Below, one piece after another: positions 21,606 through 32,620 of a stretch of DNA of 64,000 nucleotides (its first letter is position 1; each line of letters starts with the position of its first letter). The stretch comes from Gonocerus acuteangulatus (taxonomy: Eukaryota > Arthropoda > Insecta > Hemiptera > Coreidae), in contig OX328130.1 of NCBI GenBank assembly GCA_946811695.1, forward strand, positions 71,891,232-71,955,231. The letters are read 5' to 3'. Under the pieces are notes generated by a model that saw only the letters and a program-made list of their open reading frames with translations, was not told the origin of the DNA and did not search any database. The position numbers were made by a program, and so were the translations under genes.

Positions 21606-22914
21606 CAATGATCTTTTTTTGTATGTTTCTCCTTAAAAGATTCTTGCCATTTCAAGTTCTTCCTTAATGATTCTTTCTATTCAGTAGATACGATCGAGTG
21701 TTGTCAAATGTGTTTGAAGATTGTAAAGTAGCAAAAAAAGACTAAGACTCAACCAGAATCGAATGTTAAACGTTCTTTTTTGCCCAATTCTTCTTAAGAC
21801 TTACATGAGTAAGAACGCCTTTAGATTGTAGATATACGCAAACTCAAGGCGCCGTATAAACGGACAGTAAGCTGCATTCCGATTTGAAGTGCTAGCATAA
21901 TGGACAATACGCCTTGAATGCGAATTGTCTTCTGAACGTCTCTCCAATACTGATGTAACATTCGAGTCTGCTTCTTACGTATTCTTTATGTTTTTACATC
22001 TCGCACGACTAGAACTTGCAGTAAATCAACGAAAAATTGGGTTCGGCTAGGAAAAGCGGCCAATTTTTTAGCTTCATGGATTTTTTTTAGCTTATTTTAT
22101 GGTTTTTGGCGTCCTGAACCTCTCAAATAACCATTTGTATCCATCAAGTGCAGATTGATTGCTAATTATGGGGGTTGGGCACTCGAAAAGCCCAAAAATC
22201 TACAAACTAACACCAGTTTTCATGTGCACCTGCGCATCGCATTCAGCAACGCCACCAGCCTTTTCAGAGAAACAAATTGACTATTTGTTATAATATGATT
22301 TTGAGAATCCTTAAACCTCTCCTTCTTCAATCTTATCCCACCCAATTCTCCCTTACCACCTCTATTTTATGTCTTATCACTCCTGGGAGTGATGTCACTA
22401 AATAGAAAAATTTTCTAATATAAAATCTACGTTAGATATCTTAATATCTTGTTATGAGATTGAAATGTTCTGTTGATGAAACAAGCCTAGAACCCGGCCA
22501 ACCCTACCAATCTGGACTGTATATTACCAGCGAATGTACCATGTCACTCTGGTGCCATCTAATTAATTATGCAATACTCGCCAGCTGGTCTCTCTATCAC
22601 ACAGCCCTGTATTGTTATTGTCAGCGGTGTTTATCTCAAACATTATAATGCCTCTCTACATGACTGATTATTCTGTTTTATCAACATATTTATTTTTCTT
22701 TTCATGAACTTAATTAGGTATTGTTTAATATAAAGCGTATAAAATGCTGAAATCCTGCTGTACGTCAGTGGGTTAGGCCTAATCCTGAAGCGAATGTTGG
22801 CAAAACAAAAACAGTTTTTCGGTTGACTAAATCTGCTGGTGCTTTCGCACGAGTAAATTTATTTCGTACAACACTTCTTTAATGTTCTTTAACATAATAC
22901 AAAGAATGGACCCA
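21606..22914. other. No recognised feature
   Basis: Sequence of ordinary composition without a convincing gene. A 64-codon plus-strand frame at 22454-22648 has no recognisable domain. Confidence 0.4.
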
Positions 22915-23056
22915 TTTTGAAAGTGATACATGAAAACGGTAACGAGAAAAATTGATACAAAATTTCCAAACAAATTTTCAGTTTGGATATTCTAAAACGA
23001 TGGATTCAGTTTACACTTGTTCAAGTTGTATTTTGACATTAATCTAATCTAAGATA

Positions 23057-23290
23057 GATTCATAAATACAATACTTTCTTACTTGCAGGACACTAAACTA
23101 TACACTCGCATATGAAGACATCTCCTGAATAACCAGAGGCTTCCAGGCATATAACAGACACTTACAAAACCCAGTTTATGAAAATAATAGAATTAAATAC
23201 CCATCTTAATGCTGGTTCATTAGACCATACAGGTACTACCTTGAAGGAGTGAAGTCCCAGTAGTTGCGAATCACTTCTAAATAAATAAAT
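23057..23290 (+). mobile_element. Unclassified retroposed insert in family A
   Basis: It is flanked by ATCTAAGATA on the left (ending 23056) and again on the right (from 23291), and ends in an (AAAT)n-like tail. Comparison with the family A copy near 36150, where the flanks are continuous, shows that it is an insertion. The body is not recognised; it is perhaps a truncated LINE or SINE. Confidence 0.55.
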
Positions 23291-23419
23291 GATCTAAGAT
23301 ATTTAAGTTTTGCTTGTGTTTGGAGTTAAGGAAGTAGACATTAAATGTTCGGATCTTCGTATTTTCTTAAATATAGTAAGTGGAAAGAAACCTTTCGAAA
23401 TCTTACTAAATTCTCTACA

Positions 23420-23949
23420 CTAACTCTGGGGTTCCACTAAACCTTCCAATTCCTACAGAATACAAACAATACATTCCAAAATCCTTATATCCAATGCTCC
23501 TTACTACGTCTTCAACCTAACCCTCCTTAATGACTTCAATATCCCCTTTATCCAATCCCTGGCCAAATCAGTCTATCAGAAGTTCCATTCCAATCTCCCA
23601 GGCCATCCAAATCCTTTGATAAATTCTCTATCCTCGTTCCAAAATCCACAAAATCCCCATAGAAGGCTGAAGCGGAGGTGGCCTAGAGACAATTTGCTTT
23701 AACATCTGCAGTGCACAAAGTGTGTTATATTTTCATTTAAAATTGTTTACAGTTGTTTCATTATTATTTTATTACCTTTTTATTTATTTACTTATTTTTT
23801 CTTTAATGTATTACTATTGTGGGTTTTGTAATTGTTCATATTCCCACATCAAGCCACACAATGTCATTATAACAGAACCAGCAATATTACTAGAAATATG
23901 TTAACTCATATTGTTGTAATAATCAATAATAATAATAAAAAAAAAAATA
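23420..23949 (+). mobile_element. 5'-truncated Jockey-type LINE with target duplication
   Basis: It is flanked by TCTCTACA at 23412-23419 and again at 23950-23957, and ends in an AAT/A-rich tail. This is the signature of target-primed reverse transcription. It contains the last part of a Jockey ORF2, annotated separately. Confidence 0.85.
23425..23702 (+). pseudogene. Jockey LINE ORF2 C-terminus (truncated)
   Basis: An open frame with no start codon encodes LWGSTKPSNSYRIQTIHSKI, then SNAPYYVFNLTLLNDFNIPF, and ends RRLKRRWPRDNLL before TAA at 23700-23702. It aligns with the Jockey remnant at 16670-17110 through LWGS(A/T)KPSN, (N)AP.YV.NLT, IPF, LAKS and WPR(E/D)NLL. Only the post-polymerase C-terminal region is present. 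No frameshift is seen, so it is younger than the 16.7 kb copy. Confidence 0.85.
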
Positions 23950-24359
23950 TCTCTACAAAAAAGGTTCTGATCTAATTTTCGATGGGGCGATGTCAATCGG
24001 AGAAATAAGTGCTTAAATCTTCAAAATTGTTAGTTTTTAGTTCTTTTTAACAAGTTGTTGTCTCTGTTTACCAAACTTCTTGCATATAACTTTTTAATGA
24101 TTTTTTTTAGTAAAAGAAGGTAAGAAAATGAGAAACGTTGTTATAGTGTTTCCAAGAGTGAACGTTGAGAAAGATGATGGAGTAATTTCCGCTTAGGATA
24201 CAATCAGTTTCCTGTGGCGCGTAAAATATTACTTCTCCTTGAGATTTCATTCTATATTTTTCACGAAAGATCAAACCCTACTAATAACTTCTACTAATGG
24301 CACTTTGGATAAGAACGGAACCGCGCTAAGATGACGCAGTTTCTGCGAGTCGGACTTTT

Positions 24360-24390
24360 AGCACTTTCCTCCGAAGGAAAGTAGCTATTG

Positions 24391-24459
<69 letters not shown>

Positions 24460-25517
24460 GCATGTCTGTTAACACGATAGCGGCCAGAGTTTTTGTTTTT
24501 TCGTCACGAAACTTGGTATATAGCATTCAATTAGCAAACGATTGAACGAGTTCGTTAACCACCAAAGTCGGTCCACCGGAAGGGGGGGGGGGGTTTACCC
24601 CGAACCCAAAACACTAATTTGACTATGTCAGCCGTAATATTTGTTATATTTCAACGAAACTTGGTATTCGTAGTGTTAATATAGAGAGAAAAGTGAGATA
24701 TAAAAATGAACTTAATCGGTCATTAGAAGGGGGGGGGGGGGTTTACTCCGGACCCACAATACCAATTCGCCACTACTAGCCGTGATTTTTGGTATATTTC
24801 GACGAAACTCGGTATTCGTAGTCGTAATCCACAGGTAAACATGTGTTGTAAAAATAAACTAAATCGGTTCATTAGGAGGGAGGGTTTACTCCGGACCCAC
24901 AATACCAATTCGCCACTACCAGCCGTGATTTTTGGTATATTTCGACGAAACTCGGTATTCGTAGTGGTAATCTACAGGTAAATATGTGTTGTAAAAATAA
25001 ACTAAATCGGTTCATTAGAAGGGGGGGGGGTTTACTCCGGACCCAACTTCCTAATATACTCATACCGCTCGTAATTTCTGCTGTATTGTAACGAAACGCG
25101 GTATACGTTGTGGGTAACTCATGAGAAAAAAGTGTTGTAGAAATGAGCTGAATCGGTAAATCGGAAAGCGGGGGTTTAATTTGTAATATATTTCAATAGA
25201 AAAGCCCGCCAGACGTAAGTTCGGAAAGCCGCCGCAAGGAGCGCTTTCTACCACTAGAGTGACTGTATCCTGTTCCTACGTTAGATCAAAATACGATAAT
25301 ATGAGGTTTATTACGTAGTGTAATAGGTACCATGTGTAAACATAACTCTGGAAGCAAATTAATAATTGATCAGTTACTCATTACACATTTAAAAGAGAAC
25401 TATTCATGTTTTTATTTTATTTATGTAGGATATTTTAAGCAAATTGTTCTGGAAAGCAGTCTACACTACCCAAATTCTGAGGAAAGTGCTTAGTTATGCA
25501 GCTCCTGCGTGACGGAC
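24360..25517 (+). mobile_element. Family C Helentron-like element (copy C1)
   Basis: It starts AGCACTTTCCTCCGAAGG, a small 5' hairpin (CTTTCCT / AGGAAAG). A TA tract (24394-24448) and several tandem units of about 130 bp follow, each with a G-run and 'tttactccggacccaca'. It ends with the inverted motif GAGGAAAGTGCT, the hairpin GCAG-CTC-CTGC and gacggac, then a T-run. The plan matches family A although the sequences differ. Its 5' end follows the 3' end of a family A copy with only TTTT between. Confidence 0.7.
24394..24448. repeat. (TA)n microsatellite inside family C
   Basis: A TA run of about 55 bases followed by a TG run, at the standard microsatellite position of family C. Confidence 0.95.
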
Positions 25518-25904
25518 TTTTTTGGACTTTGAAGCGCTTGATCCGGAAATGTACAGAATAATAATATTTTACTATTATTTATGACTAATAGACATGAATC
25601 TACATCTTCCTGTATGCCCTAAATTCGCATTTAGACCCGAGAGATAATATTTCACTAGAGGTTGTACAAAAGGAAGGAAGTGTCCTAGTTATCTGTGTGG
25701 ACTCCGTGTCCAGGTCACAGTGTTAGCATGGAGTATAATATTGCTGGAGATGTGATATGGCTTATCAGTTCTATATTAGAACCCTAACCACTTTATAACC
25801 CCTTTATAGTGTTTCTGTGGTTTATATTATTAGTATAAGTAAAGGAAAATAGGAAAATGTGTCACAATTATAACATATGCACACAGAATAAACAAATTGG
25901 TCTG
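25518..25904. repeat. Duplicated flank shared with 31177-31320
   Basis: The stretch to about 25660 ('gatccggaaatgtacag', 'gcatttagacccgagagata') matches the sequence after family C copy C2. The A-C composite and its downstream flank are thus present twice. The rest, to 25904, is not recognised. Confidence 0.6.
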
Positions 25905-26100
25905 TTCCAAAGACACCATACGTATATTCTTATTTATTTCGACACTCTGAATCCGAATCCGGAGTCCGTTCAGTCCAGCACGTCAGGTTTAAGGGCATTT
26001 GAAGAAATAACTAGAGCTTCCACGGTTTTGAGGGTCACCGAATTGGAATCCGAGGTCTGTTTCAGCACATCGGCGCAGAATCAAGTTCATTTCTTTTATT
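25905..26100 (+). repeat. Interspersed repeat family E
   Basis: It matches 32110-32310 and, inverted, 32400-32615: 'ccaaagacaccatacgtata', 'ctgaatccgaatccggagtc', 'gaaataactagagcttccac', 'ttttgagggtc'. An 81-codon open frame exists, but the other copies do not keep it open, so I do not call a gene. Class unknown. Confidence 0.55.
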
Positions 26101-26210
26101 AATGCACGTTTCCAGAATATTATCCTTAGTTCGATTTCAAAAGCACAGAATAGGGGCTCCTAAATAATATTTCGATTTCAAACAGAACTTCCTGATATTT
26201 TTTAGATATT

Positions 26211-26306
26211 AGCGCGTTTCCTCCTCGCCTCCATAGGGAGGAAACCAGCTTATGACGTCGACTTTATGACGCAATCCGGAAGTTCTGATGGAAAATGTTA
26301 CCAATG
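26211..26306 (+). mobile_element. Family A 5' end fragment
   Basis: AGCGCGTTTCCTCCTCGCC with hairpin partner 'agggaggaaacc', then 'cttatgacgtcgac' and 'gcaatccggaagttctga' as in complete copies. The element is lost after about 95 bases. Confidence 0.65.
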
Positions 26307-26814
26307 GTCATTTGAGTAGTTTATTGTCTCTGCTTTCATCATTTTTTATTTTTACAAGGTGCTGTATTATTGCCTAGCTGCAGCAAATGAATATATCAAC
26401 AAAAAAATGTTAAGTAAATCTCTGTTATGAGCGGTTGAAAGAATTCGACAAACTCTAAGACTGCGTTCCGTCATTTCTGTCCAGTATCAGTCACAAAAAA
26501 TATGTTTTCATGACAGCTCGATCACACACACACCAGCCACGTCAAAATGCAGTCACTGTTCCGAATCGGAAACGGCGATGGCCATTCTCAGCGATAATTT
26601 GCCTGAGACTGTCTGTTGACGGTACAATGACTGAACCGTCACATGATATTTGTGAATACACCTTTAATGTCAAACCAATTTTCCATTATTAAATGCTCAC
26701 GAGGATATGTGTCTCTTATCGCACCTATGGAAAAATAAATCTGAACCGTATATGTGTTGTTGCGCTGTTAGCGTACGTTTTTCTCATCGTGTAGTCTTTC
26801 ATAGAGCTCAAAAG
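26307..26814. other. No recognised feature
   Basis: Unassigned sequence. A 60-codon open frame at 26510-26692 has no recognisable domain. It may belong to the LINE remnant that follows, but I cannot show this. Confidence 0.35.
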
Positions 26815-27130
26815 TCTAAGCAGGAAGGAGATCATCTTGAGCATGGCCAGGAAAAATTTGAGAGAGATTTTGGCGACCGTGTCTGGCCATTGTACCATGA
26901 ATCAGCATATGCATACCATAAAGATCACCAGTCTGAAGATGGAGGGGGTACAAGAGACCCCAAAGCATGTTACATTTGAGTGTGTAGCATTGGAAAGCTT
27001 TTATAATAGTCACCAGTACAAGATAGTAACTAGTTAAGGTTTCATGACACTGGGGCGCACCTGACCTTCCCAGGCATTGGAATGTAGAAGCTTCATACAT
27101 TTTGGGTGCCCCAATGAAGAAGATATTAGA
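26815..27130 (+). pseudogene. LINE C-terminal / RNase H-adjacent remnant
   Basis: The frame from 26837 reads ARKNLREILATVSGHCTMNQ, HMHTIKITSLKMEG and ETPKHVTFECVALE. The order 'L...(L/V)(S/T)GHC.(L/M)N.H...I' then 'ETP.H(V/I)..EC.AL' is the usual ending of arthropod LINE ORF2 proteins, after the RNase H domain and before the zinc-knuckle-like cysteines. The first cysteine pair is missing. It is a fragment without ends or tail. Confidence 0.65.
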
Positions 27131-27206
27131 AGGGTGAAGTCAGACAATACCTAAGTTCATTAGGATGTTAAGGTAAGGTTGACCAATATGGGGCTCGCAT
27201 AATAGG

Positions 27207-28008
27207 CAGAGTTGGGGAAAAATTATCTTCGGATAACGGATGAGGAATAACCTAGGTTATTCGTTATTTGTCATCTATAATTTTCGGATATCCGTTATCC
27301 GTTATTCGAAATTATTACCATTTACGTAAAGTTATCCGTCATCTTTTATCTTAAGATTTCATTTGAAATAATTTTTCATCTTACGGATGAATTTTAATTC
27401 GATGGATAAATTTTCATCCGAAAGATGATTTTTATATTTGGAAGATGTGTAGAAAACCAATTTACTACTTAATCATAATGTATTTATTTATTATTTAAAT
27501 ATAATATAATATGTAATTATTTAAATTATTATTAAATATAATTATGTATTACATTATTATTTAAATATATAATTAAACTTTAAATTAAATTCAACATAGA
27601 TTTTAAAACTACTCTTTTCTCAAACATTTCATCAGAGAGTCGATTGCTTTTTGGAATATCCGTTATGGAAGCAAACGAGAACAGCCGTTCGACTGGTGCT
27701 GACGATGGAAGTGCCGTGTTGTACTTAAAAAACAATTTCTTAATGTTTAAATATTTATTTAAAGAGTGCAATGCCATGTGCAAACGAACAGTTTGTTTTT
27801 GCCCGAATGGATAGAAAAAAGTGGTATTGTGGACGGATAACGAATAAAAGATAACGGATAATCAAATGACGAATAAAAGATAATTCACCCGTTTCTCGAA
27901 TAACGGATAATTGGTCATCCGTGGTTGTATGATTAATTAATAACGGATAAAAAATTATCTTTTATTCGTTATTTAAATAACAAAATTATTCGAATAAGCC
28001 CAACTCTG
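27207..28008. mobile_element. Non-autonomous hAT transposon with exact 8-bp TSD
   Basis: The ends CAGAGTTGGGGAAA and (complement) CAGAGTTGGGCTTA are of hAT type. The flanks are ATAATAGG at 27199-27206 and ATAATAGG at 28009-28016, an exact 8-bp duplication. Subterminal regions are rich in short 'ggataa' / 'ttatcc' units, possible transposase-binding repeats. At 802 bp it is an internal-deletion derivative that keeps the 3' end of the transposase gene on the minus strand. Confidence 0.9.
27580..27783 (-). pseudogene. hAT transposase C-terminal dimerisation domain (hATC)
   Basis: A 67-codon frame contains KLFFKYNTALPSSAPVERLF, then SFASITDIPKSNRLSDEMFE and KRVVLKSMLN. The order 'N..LPSSAPVERLFS...(I).(P)..NRLSDE.FE..V.LK' is the hATC signature through which hAT transposases dimerise. 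The catalytic RNase H-like domain and the zinc finger are absent. The ATG at 27783 is internal to the ancestral protein and is not a real start. Confidence 0.85.
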
Positions 28009-28016
28009 ATAATAGG

Positions 28017-28825
28017 ACAGATGACCGATGTGCATCCTGTGAGACGGAGGGTATGAGTCAACAACTAATCTGATCGTGGTAAGTGAAAGGTAAGCATTTG
28101 AAAGCTAAAAAAAAAAAATAGCCCAAAATATATATGTTGAGTACTTTTGATGGAACCATCTCAATTGGAGGAAAATTGTTCGTTTCGTTCTCTTTTAATC
28201 TTTCTAAATACCACCAGGTGTAAATAATACTTGGGAACATGTATATGACGCATTTCCTGTGAATCGGACTAATTTGGCTTTTAAATTAACTCAATTTAGT
28301 CCTTTTACAGCCGGAAAAATGAGTCAGAACTCTTGGAATGTGTTTATATATACCCGATTCAACAAAAAAACAGGTTTAAAAATAAGAACCCGCGCAAAAA
28401 GCTAGCAATGCTTGAAGGTCCGCGTGCAGAATCCTATAGGACTTGCCCGCCGACCCGAAGCCACCTTCCCGATATGGAGCTAAGGTTGATGCTAGCTGCC
28501 CTATATGGAGGATTCCAGCATCTCCGGGTGGCTAAATATAACCACACTATTCCTGGAAGTCTCTGGATAAAGCGAGCTATCTACAGGGGAGGGGCGCCTT
28601 CTCGTCGAAGGACATGGAGGGAGAAAATAAACCGGTGAGGGTGTTTTAGTTCTAAGTATGTTTGGTGTGTTGGTGATCTTCAAGAAGGGAGAATGGGTGT
28701 TGCTTTTAAACTATTTATGTAGTTTAATAAATAAGGCCTAGAATAGCATAGAAAAGTCGGTCATAATTAGTTACAAAACTAATAAGATAAAAAGGACATG
28801 ATAATACAATTATTATATCTCTGCG

Positions 28826-28828
<3 letters not shown>
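28017..28828. other. No recognised feature
   Basis: Unassigned. A 101-codon plus-strand frame at 28333-28638 overlaps a minus-strand frame and has no recognisable domain. A family A-like terminus ('cctgtgaatcggact') is visible near 28254 but too short to call. Confidence 0.35.

Positions 28829-28870
<42 letters not shown>
28829..28870. repeat. (TA)n microsatellite
   Basis: A TA run of about 40 bases upstream of the hammerhead-like motif at 28948. Confidence 0.95.
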
Positions 28871-28873
<3 letters not shown>

Positions 28874-28947
28874 TCTTTTTTATCTTAATAGGCATGGGGT
28901 TGTTAAAGCAGTCTTCCTGTCTTCATACTACTTTATTTAATAGGCCC

Positions 28948-28981
28948 GACATGTTTCGTGCATATTTTCGTACCTCTTCAG
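28948..28981 (-). ncRNA. Hammerhead ribozyme-like core, divergent
   Basis: The minus strand reads CTGAAGA, one extra G, an imperfect stem II (GTACG / TGCAC with an A-C mismatch), GAAA, then C-AT-GTC. Stem I has four G-C pairs (GCCC before, GGGC after). Stem III is one C-G pair with a two-base loop. A decayed relative ending GAAACATGTAGG lies near 32740. No inverted arm was found here, so the host element is undefined. Confidence 0.45.
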
Positions 28982-29387
28982 GGGCACTTCTACAACAAAA
29001 TATAATTTTTTTGAAGATCCAAACAAACAATTTTCTATTATATAGAATCTAACTATAAGATCTATGGAATGCTCCACAAAATGCATTAAAAAATCACCAA
29101 TCTACATGAAGTGTTACACCTACCCTTAATGTTACAGAATTATAGCTAAATTATATATTTTATAAAAAGTTTTTGAGTCCTACCTTGCCAGGAAGTCCTC
29201 TCAAATATTCATTTTACTGTAAAATTGAAATAAAAACACTGAAAAGAACCGAAAACAGCGACTGAAAAAACGTTAAAAAAATGAGATCATTCTATCAAAA
29301 ATTGGATAGAAATATATTGGCATATCTAAAAAAATAAATAAGAATAATTAAAAAAAAAACTTATAATATTAATATTAATAAAAAAGT
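28982..29387. other. No recognised feature
   Basis: AT-rich, possibly more of the element that carries the hammerhead motif, but without ends or coding sequence. Confidence 0.35.
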
Positions 29388-29533
29388 CTTGTTTCCTGTA
29401 TTGTTGTCTAAAATAATTCCATTTTTTTCACAATAGATTAAAACTTACCAATAACAGCTTCTATTCCTTTAATAATGGAACCAGGTATATTAACAGAAAC
29501 TCGCTAAGATGACGCAGTTCCTGAGAGTCGAAC
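29388..29533 (+). mobile_element. Family A 3' end fragment
   Basis: 'accaataacagcttctattc' and the terminus 'ctcgctaagatgacgcag' plus hairpin match the end of the copy at 35690-36611. The inverted motif is decayed. Confidence 0.55.
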
Positions 29534-29825
29534 TTTTTTTTCTGATAAGTTGTGTTCGTAATGCCGCCGTACATTATAACTGTAAGAAGCCAAGAAACCG
29601 AGGGGTTGGAAATAAATAATTTTAATTTTTGGGGGGGGGGGGGGGTGCACAAATTTGGAATATTGATTCCCAAATCAATTTTCTAAATTTGTGATATTCC
29701 AACGTTCTAAACGTTGATATTCCAAACCAATCAGTTTCTATTCTATGCTTTCCAAATGACACCATATTATAAGGAACCACGCTAAGATGGCTCAGGTTCT
29801 CCATTTCGTAATTATCCTCGAGCAT

Positions 29826-30141
29826 AAAATACCTGTTCCTCAATTTGTAAACTTCTTGCATATAACATTTTAATGAGCATTTTAGTAAACAAGATAAGAA
29901 AATGAGAAACGTGGTTGTAGTGTTTCCAAGAACAAACGTTAAGACAGAGGATGGGGTAATTTACGCTTAGTATACTGTCAGTTTCCTGTTTTGGCGCCTA
30001 AAATCTTACTTCTCTTTGAGATTTCATTGTATATTTTTCACGAAATATCAAAATCTACCAATAACTGCTTCTAATCCTTTGCTAGTATCACTAGGGATAA
30101 GAAAGGAACCGCGCTAAGATTACGCAGTTCCTGCGAGTCGG
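29826..30141 (+). mobile_element. Family A 3' part preceding family C
   Basis: It matches 24040-24355 closely ('acttcttgcatataac', 'gagaaacg.ggttgtagtg', 'gtcagtttcctgttttgg') and ends at 'cctgcgagtcgg' without the last AC. It is directly followed by TTTT and family C copy C2, the same order as at 24355/24360. Confidence 0.65.
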
Positions 30142-30145
30142 TTTT

Positions 30146-30275
30146 AGCACTTTCCTCCGAAGGAAAGTAGCTATTGAGGTTGGACTCATGACGGAATTTT
30201 TGAAAAATTTCTTCAAATCTTTATCGATCCTACCTAGTAGACACCGAAAATGACCCCCGTTAAAATTTATATATA

Positions 30276-30323
<48 letters not shown>

Positions 30324-31176
30324 TGTTAACACGATAGCGGCCAGAGTTTTTGTTTTTTCGTCACGAATCTTGGTATATAGCATTCAATTAGCAAACAATT
30401 GAACGAGTTCGTTAACCACCAAAGTCGGCCCACCGGAAGGGATTTTTGGTATATTTCGACGAAACTCGGTATTCGTAGTGGTAATCCACAGGTAAATATG
30501 TGTTGAAAAAATAAACTAAATCGGTTCATTAGGAGGGGGGGTTTACTCCGGACCCACAATACCAATTCGCCACTACCAGCCCTGATTTTTGGTATATTTC
30601 GACGAAACTCGGTATTCGTAGTGGTTATCTACAGGTAAATATGTGTTGTAAAAATAAACTAAATCGGTTCATTAGAAGGGGGGGTTTACTCCGGACCCAA
30701 ATTCCTAATATACTCATACCGGTCGTAATTTCTGCTGTATTGTAACGAAACGCGGTATACGTCGTGGGTAACTCATGAGAAAGAAGTGATGTAAAAATGA
30801 GCTGAATCGGTCAATCGGAAAGCGGGGGTTTAATTTGTAATATATTTCAATAGAAAAGCCCGCCAGACGTAGGTTCACAAAGCCGCCACAAGGAACGCTT
30901 TCTACCACTAGAGTGACTGTATCCTGTTCCTGCGTTATATCGAAATACGATAATATGAGGTTTTTTTGTATTTCGTACGTAATAGGTACCATTTGTAAAC
31001 ATAACTCTGGAAGCAAATTAATAATTGATCAGTTACTCATTACAAATTTAAAAGAGAACTATTCATGTTTTTATTTTATTTATGTAGGATATTTTAAGCA
31101 AATTGTTCTGGAAAGCAGTCTACACTACCCAAATTCTGAGGAAAGTTTTTAGTTATGCAGCTCCTGCGTGACGGAC
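30146..31176 (+). mobile_element. Family C copy C2
   Basis: It runs from AGCACTTTCCTCCGAAGG to gacggac, with the TA tract at about 30268-30320, the inverted 3' motif (decayed to GAGGAAAGTTTTT) and the GCAG-CTC-CTGC hairpin. It has fewer G-run units than C1 and C4, as expected when tandem units are lost. Confidence 0.7.
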
Positions 31177-31320
31177 TTTCTTTTTTTTTTTACTTAGAAG
31201 CACTTCATCCGGAAATGTACAGTATAATAATATTTTACTATTATTTATGACTAATAGTCATGAATCTACATCTTCCTGTATGCCCTGAATTCGCATTCAG
31301 ACCCGAGAGATAATATTTTG
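31177..31320. repeat. Duplicated flank shared with 25518-25660
   Basis: 'catccggaaatgtacagtat', 'gaatctacatcttcctgtat' and 'cagacccgagagataatatt' match the flank of copy C1 with few changes. Confidence 0.65.
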
Positions 31321-31344
31321 TTCTGTTCCTCGATTTATATCCAA

Positions 31345-31767
31345 CTAGCTGTTACCCAGGGTGCCATGCTACACCTACTTTCTGTCTATGACTCTTCCCG
31401 TATCAAGATCTACTTGATACCTAGTTGTATATACCCTGTTACGAAAATCGGTCAAACCATAATGTTAATGGCAGAGGCCAGCACTACAGCACTTCATCTA
31501 ACAGCCGTCAGAGGCCAGTAATAGTCTATTCAAAATGGCCGTCACAATCTGAATGGTTCAGTGTAGCCAATTTTTCTTGAACAAAGCTTTTGACCCTTTG
31601 ACCAAATTTTGAAATTTGACTATTTTGACCTAGCCTAGGAGATTTCTCGTATCAAGGCCTACCTGTGTGCCAAGATTGGTGAATATCGGTCAAACGCTGT
31701 AGATTTGTATAAGGAACAAACAAATAAACAGACAAACAGACAGACACGTGATTTTTATATATATAGA
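31345..31767 (-). mobile_element. Family H Helitron copy 3
   Basis: The minus strand starts A^TCTATATATATAAAAA (31767) and ends CTAG^T (31345-31348). The 3' hairpin is damaged ('accctgggtaacag'). The interior carries an unrelated segment ('taatgttaatggcagaggcc' and following), so it is diverged or holds an insert. Confidence 0.75.
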
Positions 31768-32099
31768 TAAGCCACTCCAATGATTCTTCCAGACCAGCAA
31801 GAGCCTCATCTGCTCCGAAAGTATTTAAAAAGAAAAACACTTTATTTTATTGGGTGTATAGAGTTGACAATGAGCGGAAGTTGAACGAGCTGAATTCGAA
31901 TAGCTGACTTCCGGTAGATCGTCGTCGACGGGACGGAATACTGATCAGATCCGTACCGGTGAGAGGTGCCGTTTCGGACAAAGAGCTCAGGGCGTCAACC
32001 CACTTACAGCTAAGCCGAGGAAATAAATCGGATGTGCAGACTTGACAGGAATTCCATGAATGTGTCTTCGTATTGGGATGCATAAATAACACAAAAAAT
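31768..32099. other. No recognised feature
   Basis: Minus-strand frames of 62 and 85 codons cover the stretch, but I see no known domain and do not call a gene. Confidence 0.35.
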
Positions 32100-32310
32100 G
32101 CCATACATTTTCCGAAGTCACCATATATATATTCTTATGTGCACGCTGAATCCTAATCCAGAGTCCGTTTAATCCCATCACGTCAGGCGTAAGAGAATTT
32201 GAAGGCCAAATTTCATATGAAGTCGTTAAATAAGAAATAACTAGAGCTTCCATGGTTTTGAGGGTCGACGAATTCAAATCCGAGATCTGTTTCATCAGAT
32301 CGTCGCAAAA
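32100..32310 (+). repeat. Family E repeat
   Basis: Plus-strand copy: 'gcacgctgaatcctaatcc', 'gaaataactagagcttcca', 'tgttttatcaga'-like ending. It faces an inverted copy 90 bases downstream. Confidence 0.55.
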
Positions 32311-32399
32311 TCAAGAACAAATGTCTATTTTGCAAAGAAGTAGTTTTGACTGCAGATTAATTTTCAGCAAAATAAACAGGTTTTCCCTTGAAATTACCT

Positions 32400-32620
32400 T
32401 GATTTTACTCCGATGGGGTGAAACAGAAACTTAGATTTGAATTCAGCGACTCTCAAAACCATGGAAGCTCTAGTTATTTCTTCTTAAAACGACTTCATAA
32501 GAAATTTGACGTTCCAATGCTCTTAAACCTGACGTGCTGGAGTGAAACTGACTCCAGATTCAGCGCGTCGAAATACATAATAATATATGTACAGTGTCTT
32601 TGGAAACTTTTTTTTTTTTT
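32400..32620 (-). repeat. Family E repeat, inverted copy
   Basis: Minus-strand match to 25905-26100 ending at a T-run of about 18 bases (A-run on the minus strand), which could be a retroposon tail or part of a foldback with the preceding copy. Confidence 0.55.

Larger units (their letters stand above)
22915..24355 (+). mobile_element. Family A copy with two later insertions
   Basis: Family A body sequence runs from about 22915 ('gacccattttgaaag') to the terminus at 24355, with the inverted motif GGAACCGCGCT, hairpin and gagtcggac. It is interrupted at 23057-23290 and at 23420-23949, each insert flanked by a short duplication of family A sequence. The 5' hairpin and TA tract are absent, so the copy is 5' truncated. 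A family C element starts five bases after its end. Confidence 0.65.

Noticed and set aside
28333..28638. 101-codon plus-strand frame
   Set aside because: No domain, a competing frame on the other strand, and no splice or promoter context that supports it.
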